Positions 1-6,217 of a stretch of 17,802 bases of DNA are shown piece after piece (within the stretch, counting starts at the first letter, position 1; every line of letters starts with the position of its first letter). A program made the translations under genes and the position numbers. The stretch covers positions 1 through 17,802 of the forward strand of contig CAZJRB010000139.1 of the NCBI GenBank assembly GCA_964547995.1, in the 5' to 3' direction. The DNA comes from CAZJRB01 sp964547995. GTDB lineage: Bacteria; Planctomycetota; Planctomycetia; Pirellulales; Thermoguttaceae. A model generated the notes under the pieces. That model saw nothing but the letters and a program-made list of their open reading frames with translations. It searched no databases and was not told where the DNA came from.

Positions 1-54
1 CTTACACCCGAATCGCGGCCTAACTGGCCAGGAACTTACGAAACGGACATCTAG
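1..54 (+). CDS. possible C-terminal tail of an upstream gene (partial)
   Basis: Frame 1 is open from the window edge to a TAG at 52-54 and reads LTPESRPNWPGTYETDI. The composition (Pro, Trp, Tyr, acidic residues) looks protein-like. No family can be named from 17 residues, and the frame could be open by chance. It is listed only because the next gene does not begin until 486, so a rightward gene could plausibly end here. Confidence 0.25.
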   Translation, partial: LTPESRPNWPGTYETDI

Positions 55-227
55 CAGGAACTACACGAGTATGGTTTGACATTACCCCCGGCAGGGGGGA
101 ACGGGGCAAAACACCCGCTTCCGCAGATGGAACCCCGACTTTTACAAGGTGACATTTCAGGGCCTCCGCGTCAATCCATGCCGGCACATGCCCCGCCCAA
201 ATGGGAGCCCCCGCTTGTCTCGAGTTC

Positions 228-251
228 GAAGTTTCTGCAAGCTACAATAGA
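228..251 (+). repeat. 24-bp direct repeat, copy 1
   Basis: The copy begins GAAGTTTCTGCAAGC and ends TACAATAGA. It is identical to 432-455, which lies 204 bp downstream. It contains a TACAAT hexamer (243-248) that could serve as a -10 box, but no good -35 box lies 16-18 bp upstream. Confidence 0.8.
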
Positions 252-306
252 CAGTACTTTCTAGGACTTTTGAAACGCCGAACAGCAAATCTACCGGGTT
301 TCGCGA

Positions 307-371
307 TGCTAGCACCGGTTTTCGCATTTCAGGGAGCGTCGACCAGACTTCGAAAAACCTGTGCTAGCACC
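307..371. promoter_or_regulatory. paired TGCTAGCACC palindromic sites
   Basis: TGCTAGCACC occurs at 307-316 and 362-371, 55 bp apart, which is about five helical turns. The second copy extends to the perfect 10-bp palindrome GTGCTAGCAC (361-370). Both sit between the two copies of the 24-bp direct repeat and upstream of the gene at 486. They look like a pair of dimeric repressor or activator sites. The regulator is unknown. Confidence 0.35.
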
Positions 372-431
372 CCCAAAACGCTGCATACACGTGCCAAATC
401 AGCCTCACAAAATCCTAGAAACTACTGAATA

Positions 432-455
432 GAAGTTTCTGCAAGCTACAATAGA
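432..455 (+). repeat. 24-bp direct repeat, copy 2, with -10-like box
   Basis: This is an exact second copy of 228-251. Its TACAAT (447-452) is well placed to be the -10 box of the gene starting at 486: transcription would begin near 459, followed by an AAGGGG ribosome binding site at 473-478. No recognisable -35 element precedes it, so any promoter would need an activator or a different sigma factor. That the repeat drives transcription is inference; the repeat itself is directly visible. Confidence 0.75.
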
Positions 456-485
456 AGAAGGATCTACTGAAAAAGGGGACCGAGC

Positions 486-1106
486 GTGCGGAACCATCGT
501 GGAATACTGACCATCCTGCTGGCGGTAGCGCTACTGACGACGGGGATTACGATTGCCGTTTTCGCGTTTCTCCCGCGACTGCCCGATCCCGCAGTCGCCG
601 ACCGCGACGGACTGCTCCAATGGCTGGTCGCACGGGATCTCGGCGGCGAGTCGCCGGCCACCCGCGAGGTGCTCGTATGCCGGCTCGATGAGGAATTCCG
701 CTCGGGAATCGATTGGGAGGCAACGGGCAAACGATTGGACGGCGACCAGCGAAAACGCGTCTGCGAGAACGTCCTTCTGCTCATGGGACCCTGGTTGAAG
801 CAAAAAACGGACCGGTACTTTGCCTTGCCGGAAACGGAACGCACGGCCTTCCTCGACGAAACAGTTGACTCAATAGCCATGTGGCGCGGGGTCGAATCGT
901 TTCGCCCCGATCCAAGTGCGAACAACGCCAATCGCGAATCAAACACGCGCGTCGGCGGACTGCCGGCAACGCTGTTGAACCGAGCAGACGAATATGATGG
1001 CCGGGCAAACCCGGCCCGCCGGCAGCAGATTGACCGATTCGTACAAGCGGTACAAGCCCGCTGGCTGATGCGGAGCCTCGGCGAGTTGTCCCCTGTGGCC
1101 CAATAA
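486..1106 (+). CDS. membrane-anchored hypothetical protein
   Basis: I do not recognise the family. The 206-residue product begins with a short positive segment (MRNHRG) and one strongly hydrophobic stretch at residues 7-29, giving an uncleaved N-terminal anchor. The remaining ~175 residues are charged and helical and probably lie outside the cytoplasmic membrane. The RW- and RxR-rich helices and the absence of cysteine pairs or catalytic motifs suggest a structural or regulatory role rather than an enzyme, but this is a guess. The start is GTG at 486, chosen because AAGGGG at 473-478 lies at a good distance and the anchor begins immediately. The gene converges on the next one with 16 bp between stop codons. 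The 480 bp upstream contain repeats that may regulate it. Confidence 0.7.
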   Translation: MRNHRGILTILLAVALLTTGITIAVFAFLPRLPDPAVADRDGLLQWLVARDLGGESPATREVLVCRLDEEFRSGIDWEATGKRLDGDQRKRVCENVLLLMGPWLKQKTDRYFALPETERTAFLDETVDSIAMWRGVESFRPDPSANNANRESNTRVGGLPATLLNRADEYDGRANPARRQQIDRFVQAVQARWLMRSLGELSPVAQ

Positions 1107-1122
1107 GGTGTGAAGACGGAGG

Positions 1123-1341
1123 TCAGCGCGGCCTTCTCGGAATCGGCGAGGGGGTCTCCATGTCGTTTCGGTCGGCTTCATGCCACAAGGGCAGACCACA
1201 CCGGACCCGTTCTGCCATGATCCGCAGTTTCTCCTTCGTTCCCGGCATCGCGTCGGAGGCATCGAACTCACTATTCTCCACCTCTAGCGGTTCAAAGTCC
1301 CAAATCCCCATTTTGATTGCTTCTAGCACGGACTTCGGCAC
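1123..1341 (-). CDS. small conserved planctomycete hypothetical protein
   Basis: The 72-residue protein starts MPKSVLEAIKMGIWDFEP and contains AMPGTKEKLRIMAERV followed by GLPLWHEADR. I recall this pattern (short helix, WDFEP, acidic stretch, PG..EKL..LAERV..GLPLWHP.DR) from small proteins common in planctomycete genomes. Their function is unknown to me. The GTG start at 1341 is supported by an excellent AGAAGGAG ribosome binding site (1349-1356 on the minus strand) seven bases upstream. There is no signal peptide or membrane segment, so it should be cytoplasmic. It is convergent with the membrane protein gene and divergent from the antiporter gene, so it is probably a single-gene transcript. 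Confidence 0.8.
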   Translation of the reverse strand: MPKSVLEAIKMGIWDFEPLEVENSEFDASDAMPGTKEKLRIMAERVRCGLPLWHEADRNDMETPSPIPRRPR

Positions 1342-1634
1342 GGCTACGCTCCTTCTCGAAAGAGGCCCTTCTTCTCGGTCTCGGGACCGTCACCCAGCCC
1401 ACGAGGCCGACCACCCCGATGATACGCTGCGAATTCGCCTCTTCCACTACTCCTCTAAGTAGATGATTAGATGGCTTTTCTCCAAAAATGTCAAGGAATC
1501 TGCGCCTGCTTCGTAACGCAGTCCCGGGAACAGATTGCTTTCCCTTCATTTGAGGGGGTTGATTTCCGCTGCCAAATCCAGTCTCTTGATGCATTGTACA
1601 GTGTTCAACCGCCCTAAAAGGCAATCCCACCGGC

Positions 1635-3230
1635 ATGGATGACGCACACGATTCTGCAACGTCGTCAAGCAGACCCCTCCTCGTTGTCTCCGCTGTTATT
1701 TTGGCAGCGTATTTCATCTCGGCACTGTTCGACTTGCCCCAGCAGGGCGCCGAGATGATTGCCAAGGCATCGCACGGAGGCCACGAGGAAGGACGCCCGA
1801 CCGAAAGCCCCGATGTTGCGCATCCCGAGGTCCCGGAACACACGGCTGCCGAAGTAGAACGCCATCCCGACATCTGGATGATCGTCCCGTTTGCCCTGCT
1901 GCTGGGTGCGATTGCCGTGCTCCCGCTGGTGCCGGCCACCGAACACTGGTGGGAGAGCAACCTCAACCGGTTTATCGTGGCGCTGGTCCTGGGGGCACTG
2001 ACGCTGCTGTATTACCTGATCCTGCACGAACACCCGATCTACGGCCACTGGCCGGCCCACCACGTTGCCCAGCCGAGCGAAGAGGGCCTCAACTTCCTGC
2101 TCAGCGGGACCGTCCTGGCCAACGCCGTCCTGGGCGAGTACATCCCGTTCATCATGCTGCTGTTCAGCCTCTACACGATCAGTGGCGGGATTCGCATCGA
2201 GGGCGATCTGAGGGCACACCCCTTGACCAACTCGGTGTTCATCGCCGCTGGAGGCATCCTCGCCAGTTTTATCGGCACCACCGGCGCCGCCATGGTCCTG
2301 ATCCGACCGTTGTTGGAAACCAACAGCGAGCGGAGGCACGTCAAACACACCGTCATCTTTTTCATCTTCGTCGTGTGCAATTGCGGCGGGTGCCTGTTGC
2401 CGATCGGCGATCCCCCGCTGTTCCTCGGTTATCTGCGCGGCGTCGATTTCCTCTGGACCTTCACGCTCTGGCCGGCCTGGCTGTTCGTCAACGTAACGAT
2501 TATTACCGTCTACTACTTGTGGGATCATTTCTTCTATTATCCGCACGAAGCACCCATCGACATTGCCATCGATGAAATGCGCACGCGAGGGCTGAAATTC
2601 TCCGGGATATGGCCAAACGTTCTCCTCCTGGCCGGCGTCGTCTTCTCCGTTGCGCTGCTCGATCCGAGCAAGACCTTTCCGGGCACCGACTGGCATCCCT
2701 GGATGTACCTGCGCGAGATCGCCCAACTGGCAATGGTTTGCCTGTCGCTGTTGTTCGGGAATTCCGAAGTGCGCCGCGCCAACAACTTCAACTATCACGC
2801 CATCCTCGAGGTAGCGGCGCTCTTCTTCGGGATATTCATCTGCATGCAGCCCCCGTTGGAAATCCTCCACATCAAGGGACCGAGTCTGGGGCTGAACCAG
2901 CCGACGCAGTTCTTCTGGATCACCGGCAGCCTTTCCTCGGTCCTGGATAACGCCCCGACCTACGTGGTCTTCTTCGAGACGGCCCGGAGCCTCACCGCCC
3001 CGGAAGGCACCACGGTAGTCGCGGGCGTCATGGAACCGCTGCTAACGGCGATCAGTCTCGGCGCCGTCTTCATGGGCGCGATGACCTACATCGGTAACGG
3101 CCCGAATTTCATGGTCAGGGCCATCGCCGAGAGGTCCGGAATCAAGATGCCCAGCTTCTTCGGATATATGCTCTACAGTTGCTGTATTCTACTGCCGCTG
3201 TTCGTCGTTACCACCTTGATCTTCCTGTGA
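1635..3230 (+). CDS. NhaD-like Na+/H+ antiporter (ion transporter superfamily)
   Basis: A 531-residue polytopic membrane protein, predicted to exchange Na+ for H+ across the cytoplasmic membrane. About 12 hydrophobic segments are visible, the first at residues 15-34. A His/Glu-rich loop follows (about residues 45-78, with SHGGHEEGRP). Family-typical motifs are the glycine-rich re-entrant-like FIGTTGAAMVLIRPLL near 218-233, CNCGGCLLPIGDPPLFLG near 250-267, SSVLDNAPTYVVFFETA near 433-450 (the Asp-Asn pair expected in the ion site) and YIGNGPNFMVRAIAE near 482-496. Length suits NhaD/CitMHS relatives. The ATG at 1635 includes the first membrane segment. Its ribosome binding site is weak (AAAAGG at 1616-1621, a long spacing), so the start is moderately certain. 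RNase D follows at once, possibly co-transcribed. Exact ion specificity cannot be read from sequence. Confidence 0.88.
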   Translation: MDDAHDSATSSSRPLLVVSAVILAAYFISALFDLPQQGAEMIAKASHGGHEEGRPTESPDVAHPEVPEHTAAEVERHPDIWMIVPFALLLGAIAVLPLVPATEHWWESNLNRFIVALVLGALTLLYYLILHEHPIYGHWPAHHVAQPSEEGLNFLLSGTVLANAVLGEYIPFIMLLFSLYTISGGIRIEGDLRAHPLTNSVFIAAGGILASFIGTTGAAMVLIRPLLETNSERRHVKHTVIFFIFVVCNCGGCLLPIGDPPLFLGYLRGVDFLWTFTLWPAWLFVNVTIITVYYLWDHFFYYPHEAPIDIAIDEMRTRGLKFSGIWPNVLLLAGVVFSVALLDPSKTFPGTDWHPWMYLREIAQLAMVCLSLLFGNSEVRRANNFNYHAILEVAALFFGIFICMQPPLEILHIKGPSLGLNQPTQFFWITGSLSSVLDNAPTYVVFFETARSLTAPEGTTVVAGVMEPLLTAISLGAVFMGAMTYIGNGPNFMVRAIAERSGIKMPSFFGYMLYSCCILLPLFVVTTLIFL

Positions 3231-3247
3231 CGGTTATAGCGGCCGAC

Positions 3248-4429
3248 ATGCAACATCGTAGTATCACCACCGATCGCCAACTTGCGGAGTATTGCCGGCA
3301 GCTTGCGCAGGCCGACTCGATCGCGTTGGATACCGAGTTCGTCTCCGAGCACACGTTTCGGCCCGTCCTGTGCCTCGTCCAGGTGGCCGCCAGCGGAGAG
3401 ATTGCCGTGATCGACGCGATGGCCGTCGAAGACGTGACGCCTTTCTGGGAAGCCGTCACCGCCGAAGGGCACGAGACGGTCGTCCACGCCGGGCGCAGCG
3501 AGATGGAGTTCTGCTTGGAGGCAACGGGTCGTTGGCCGGAGCGGCCGTTCGATGTGCAGCTTGCCGCGGGGCTCGCCGGGGGCGAATATCCGGCCGGATA
3601 CAACAACCTGCTGGCCCAACTACTCGGAGAGAAACCGCGAAAGCACGAAACGCGAACCGACTGGCGCCGCCGCCCTCTCTCGAAGCGCCAGATCGAATAC
3701 GCCATCGACGACGCCCGCTACCTGCCGGCGCTCCGCGATACTCTTCACGCAAAACTCGAGCAACTCGGCCGGCTGGCATGGCTCGACGAAGAGATGGCCG
3801 CGTGGCGGGAAGAAGTGGAATGCGCCTGTTCGAAAGACCGGTGGCGCCGGATTCCGGGCATCTCGGGGCTCGACCGGCAAAGCCTGGCCATTGTCCGCGA
3901 GTTGTTCTATTGGCGTGAAGGGGAAGCCGAGCGGCGCAACAGGCCGGTCCGACGGGTGTTGCGCGACGATCTGATCGTCGAACTCGCCCGACGCAAAACG
4001 GCCGACCAGAAGCGGATCCTCGCGATCCGCGGACTCGGCCGCCGCGACCTGCGATCCCGAATGCCCGAAATCGCCGCCCGCATCCGCCACACACTCGACT
4101 TGCCCGACGACGACCGCCCGGCAATTATTCACCGCGAGCGGACGCCCAGAATATCGGTCCTCGGCCAGTTCCTCTTTTCCGCGTTGGGAAGCGTTTGCCG
4201 CCGGTCCCAGCTCGCCCCCAACCTCGTCGGCACCCCCAACGACATCCGCGACCTGATCGTCTATCGCACCGGCGGCAGCAAGAGAGAACGCGTTCCCAGA
4301 CTCGCCCAAGGCTGGCGCGCCGAGTTCATCGGCCACTTGTTCGACGATCTGCTCGCCGGAAAGAAGTCGATCCGGATCGAGGACCCGAAGTCGGAGCACC
4401 CGCTGATCTTCGAGCCCGCTGACAGCTAA
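3248..4429 (+). CDS. rnd: ribonuclease D (DEDDy 3'-5' exoribonuclease with HRDC domain)
   Basis: RNase D trims 3' ends of tRNA precursors and other small RNAs in the cytoplasm. From the ATG at 3248 the product is 393 residues. The DEDDy motifs fall at D28/E30 (ALDTEF), E85 within HAGRSEMEF, and Y151/D155 (YAIDDARYL). These match the catalytic numbering I recall for E. coli RNase D (D28, E30, D85, Y151, D155), except for Glu at 85. An HRDC-like helical domain follows (about 205-275, RRIPGISGLDRQSLAIVREL then VRRVLRDDLIVELARR), and then a C-terminal extension to 393. An in-frame GTG at 3227 would overlap the antiporter stop as GTGA and add seven residues. I prefer 3248 because the motif numbering fits, though neither start has a clear ribosome binding site. 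The stop overlaps that of the convergent EF-hand gene. Confidence 0.9.
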   Translation: MQHRSITTDRQLAEYCRQLAQADSIALDTEFVSEHTFRPVLCLVQVAASGEIAVIDAMAVEDVTPFWEAVTAEGHETVVHAGRSEMEFCLEATGRWPERPFDVQLAAGLAGGEYPAGYNNLLAQLLGEKPRKHETRTDWRRRPLSKRQIEYAIDDARYLPALRDTLHAKLEQLGRLAWLDEEMAAWREEVECACSKDRWRRIPGISGLDRQSLAIVRELFYWREGEAERRNRPVRRVLRDDLIVELARRKTADQKRILAIRGLGRRDLRSRMPEIAARIRHTLDLPDDDRPAIIHRERTPRISVLGQFLFSALGSVCRRSQLAPNLVGTPNDIRDLIVYRTGGSKRERVPRLAQGWRAEFIGHLFDDLLAGKKSIRIEDPKSEHPLIFEPADS

Positions 4430-5097
4430 TCAAGATCGAACCGGAGGATTCCAAGTTCGTCGACGTCGATGGCAATTTCCTCGCCAAGGATCGTCTTCGT
4501 GTTATACTTCGCGGGGATATCCTCGCCTTTCTTCGTGATCTCAACCAGATACAATCCCGGAGCCAATCCCGACGGTTCGTCGGACGAGATGGGGACCGAT
4601 ACATCAGCCAATCCATCCTCGTCGGTCACGCCGGTTGCCGTCTGCATCTGATCACCCAGGAATTTCTCAGGCACGAACTTGACGGTAGCACCCACAAGCG
4701 GTTTGCCACCCTTGTTGACTTCGCAGAGTAACGAACAGCGTCCGAGCTTCGAGTCCTGCCACTGCCTGATCCGTCCGGTTGTCTCCGCGGCCGTAACAGC
4801 AGCATCCTCGTTGCGGTCGATTCGGGCGAGCGATTTCTTCAAGGAGGGCGCCTTCTCCAACTCATCGCCGCTGATGGTTCCGTCGCCGTTGGTATCGTAT
4901 TGCTTCATCGCAGCCGCCCCTGCCGCGAACGGGTCGATCCGCGGCGGAAGGATCATGGGGGGAGAGAACCATCGGATCTTGCACGCGTACCAACTACAGG
5001 GAATTGCAGCGACAGTCACCAGCACCAACAAGTGCCACAGATGGTACTGATACCACCAGCGTTCGGGTTTCGGCGCGGGTTGGGGCGATTCGCTCAT
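4426..5097 (-). CDS. membrane-anchored EF-hand protein with transthyretin/CNA-B-like C-terminal domain
   Basis: The 223-residue protein has a short cytoplasmic N-terminus rich in Pro and Trp, one membrane segment at about 20-39, and then a probably exported part. An EF-hand loop at D68-E79 (DTNGDGTISGDE) has canonical ligands at positions 1, 3, 5, 7, 9 and 12. A second, weaker loop at D94-E105 (DRNEDAAVTAAE) lacks the central glycine. Residues ~120-223 look like a beta-sandwich of the carboxypeptidase-regulatory or CNA-B kind (GKPLVGATVKFVP, then TDEDGLADV, then GLYLVEI), common in planctomycete lipoproteins and surface proteins. The role is unknown, and Ca2+ binding is inferred from the loop. 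The ATG at 5097 has no upstream ribosome binding site, but a candidate promoter would start transcription at this ATG. Its TAG overlaps the RNase D stop codon on the other strand. Confidence 0.8.
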   Translation of the reverse strand: MSESPQPAPKPERWWYQYHLWHLLVLVTVAAIPCSWYACKIRWFSPPMILPPRIDPFAAGAAAMKQYDTNGDGTISGDELEKAPSLKKSLARIDRNEDAAVTAAETTGRIRQWQDSKLGRCSLLCEVNKGGKPLVGATVKFVPEKFLGDQMQTATGVTDEDGLADVSVPISSDEPSGLAPGLYLVEITKKGEDIPAKYNTKTILGEEIAIDVDELGILRFDLD

Positions 5098-5103
5098 ACC
5101 CGG

Positions 5104-5133
5104 ATTGTATCACGGCCGGCCGTGCGGGGGCAA
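5104..5133 (-). promoter_or_regulatory. candidate sigma-70-type promoter of the EF-hand gene (possibly leaderless)
   Basis: On the minus strand TTGCCC (5133-5128) is followed after 18 bp by TACAAT (5109-5104). Transcription would begin 6-7 bases downstream, essentially at the ATG at 5097. No ribosome binding site lies between, which fits a leaderless message. Confidence 0.4.
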
Positions 5134-5260
5134 GGAAACAGGAAGGTGGATAACTTCAGGCTGCTGCGCCCCCGACGGTATGTTCCCGTTTAACCAATAG
5201 AACAGCCCCTCATTCCGGGGAGATACGCGGATGCGGGCTTTCAGCACGGTAGGATTCGTG

Positions 5261-5276
5261 TTATGTTAAATATAAG
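5261..5276 (+). promoter_or_regulatory. AT-rich candidate promoter/operator of the DUF433-DUF5615 pair
   Basis: This AT-rich island in GC-rich surroundings, TTATGTTAAATATAAG, contains TATAAG (5271-5276) as a possible -10 box and has imperfect dyad symmetry (TTAT...ATAA). A -35 box is not evident. Toxin-antitoxin operons are commonly autoregulated at such sites, but here that is only inference. Confidence 0.3.
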
Positions 5277-5306
5277 AGCACAGAGTACAAATAGAGGGCC
5301 AATGCG

Positions 5307-5618
5307 ATGGACGTGGCAACACCGGCACACATTTTTCTCGACGACGCGGGCGTGGCGTGGATCGACGACACAAATGTAAAAGTGATCGAGGTGATCCTCG
5401 ACAAACTCGCGCACGGGTCGAGCCCCGAAGAAATGCACTTCCAATATCCGCACCTTTCGTTGGCGCAGATTTACGCCGCCTTGTCCTACTACCACGACCA
5501 CCAAGAGACGCTCGACACGGAAATCCGGCGGAAACTGAACGAGGTCGACGCACTGGCGGCACAGACGGATGATTCGCCAGTGCGGAAGCGTTTGCGCCAA
5601 GCCGGGAAACTGCCGTGA
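5307..5618 (+). CDS. DUF433 protein (likely antitoxin)
   Basis: The 103-residue protein carries the DUF433 helix-turn-helix fold: an N-terminal beta strand pair (HIFLDDAGVAWIDDTNVKV), then helices with the family pattern KVIEVILDKLAHGSSPEEM, YPHLSLAQIYAALSYYHDH. The C-terminal tail is charged. DUF433 proteins are DNA-binding-like and are often paired with a DUF5615 PIN-like protein, where they are taken to be the antitoxin and autoregulator. The ATG at 5307 is supported by AGAGGG at 5293-5298. The TGA stop overlaps the GTG of the next gene by four bases (GTGA), implying translational coupling and balanced synthesis. Toxin-antitoxin function is inferred from the pairing. Confidence 0.85.
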   Translation: MDVATPAHIFLDDAGVAWIDDTNVKVIEVILDKLAHGSSPEEMHFQYPHLSLAQIYAALSYYHDHQETLDTEIRRKLNEVDALAAQTDDSPVRKRLRQAGKLP

Positions 5619-5965
5619 GTATTTCACTCTACATGGATGTTCATGTGCGTCGCGCGATCACTGTGGGATTACGATTGCGGGATGTGGATGTCGTAACGGC
5701 ACAAGAGGATGGCGCCGATCGGATTGCTGACCCGGAACTCTTGGATCGCGCAACGAGTTTGGGGCGCGTGCTCTTCAGTCAGGACCAAGATCTGCTGAAG
5801 GAAGCAACGCGGCGCCAAGAAGCGGGTGAACGCTTTACCGGGGTCGTCTATGCGCATCAACTCCGCATATCCATCGGTCAGTGCATTGAAGATCTTGAGT
5901 TGATCGCCAAAGTCAGCGAGCCCGAGGATCTCGCCAATCGAGTGGAATTCCTGCCATTGAAATAG
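5615..5965 (+). CDS. DUF5615 PIN-like protein (likely toxin nuclease)
   Basis: The 116-residue protein is of the DUF5615/Mut7-C PIN-like type, predicted to be a metal-dependent RNase and the toxin partner of DUF433. Candidate active-site acids are D8 (SLYMDVHV), D39/E41 (IADPELLDRA) and D57/D59 (RVLFSQDQDLL), which match the family layout of first-strand Asp, middle acidic residues and a late D.D motif. The usual DEN of the first motif is DVH here, a variant I have seen in similar bacterial pairs. The GTG start at 5615 overlaps the DUF433 stop by four bases. It should be cytoplasmic. RNA target and toxicity cannot be predicted. Confidence 0.83.
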   Translation: MSISLYMDVHVRRAITVGLRLRDVDVVTAQEDGADRIADPELLDRATSLGRVLFSQDQDLLKEATRRQEAGERFTGVVYAHQLRISIGQCIEDLELIAKVSEPEDLANRVEFLPLK

Positions 5966-6024
5966 TCAACGGAACTACTGCTTTTCGTTCACCGCGCCCG
6001 GTGAGCCAAAAAGAGGTGAAAAAG

Positions 6025-6035
6025 GTGACAGTCAC
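6025..6035. repeat. GTGACAGTCAC palindrome, REP-like
   Basis: GTGAC-A-GTCAC is an 11-bp odd-length palindrome preceded by AAAAAG, in the gap after the DUF5615 gene. Similar GGTGACNGTCACC palindromes with A-rich flanks occur next to REP-associated tyrosine transposase genes in many bacteria. The right flank here (TAAATTT) is not symmetric, so it may be a decayed copy. Confidence 0.35.
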
Positions 6036-6217
6036 TAAATTTGGAGAGCCTGAGGGGGCTGGGCAAAACTATTGCGTGTCTCGACCCGAGCGGTGCTTTC
6101 CTCGCAGCGCGGCTTTCCACGTTGTTGGCCGCCCGTTGAACGGATTGCTCGGCGACGAGAATGCCACGTCGCACGACAGTAGCCGGGACGCAATGCGTTG
6201 TGGATAGAGTCCGGTGT

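Larger units (their letters stand above)
1..485. other. gene-poor upstream region with repeats
   Basis: No complete gene is convincing here. Short frames at 76-264 and 201-428 have no ribosome binding site and no family-like sequence. The stretch holds a small CCCCC/GGGGG hairpin (85-98), a 24-bp direct repeat (228-251 and 432-455), two TGCTAGCACC sites (307-316 and 362-371), and a 9-bp inverted pair TTTCTAGGA (258-266) / TCCTAGAAA (413-421) just inside the direct repeats. It is less GC-rich than the flanking genes and looks like a long regulatory region or the footprint of a lost element. Confidence 0.5.

Noticed and set aside
85..98. CCCCC-GGCA-GGGGG hairpin as a transcription terminator
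   Set aside because: The stem is short and no T-tract follows on either strand.
76..264. 62-residue plus-strand frame starting at a TTG
   Set aside because: No ribosome binding site, proline-rich random-like sequence, and it ends inside the first copy of the direct repeat.
1665..2870. 401-residue minus-strand open frame over the antiporter gene
   Set aside because: The composition is rich in Gln, Asp, Gly and Arg with no fold-like pattern, and the plus strand encodes a clear polytopic transporter.
3179..3247. Upstream in-frame start for RNase D at 3179
   Set aside because: It lies well inside the antiporter gene and would add 23 residues unlike the family. Starting at 3248 puts the catalytic residues at the expected numbers.
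5206..5220. CCCC/GGGG dyad between the EF-hand and DUF433 genes as a terminator or operator
   Set aside because: A 4-bp stem with a 7-base loop and no T-tract is expected by chance in GC-rich DNA.
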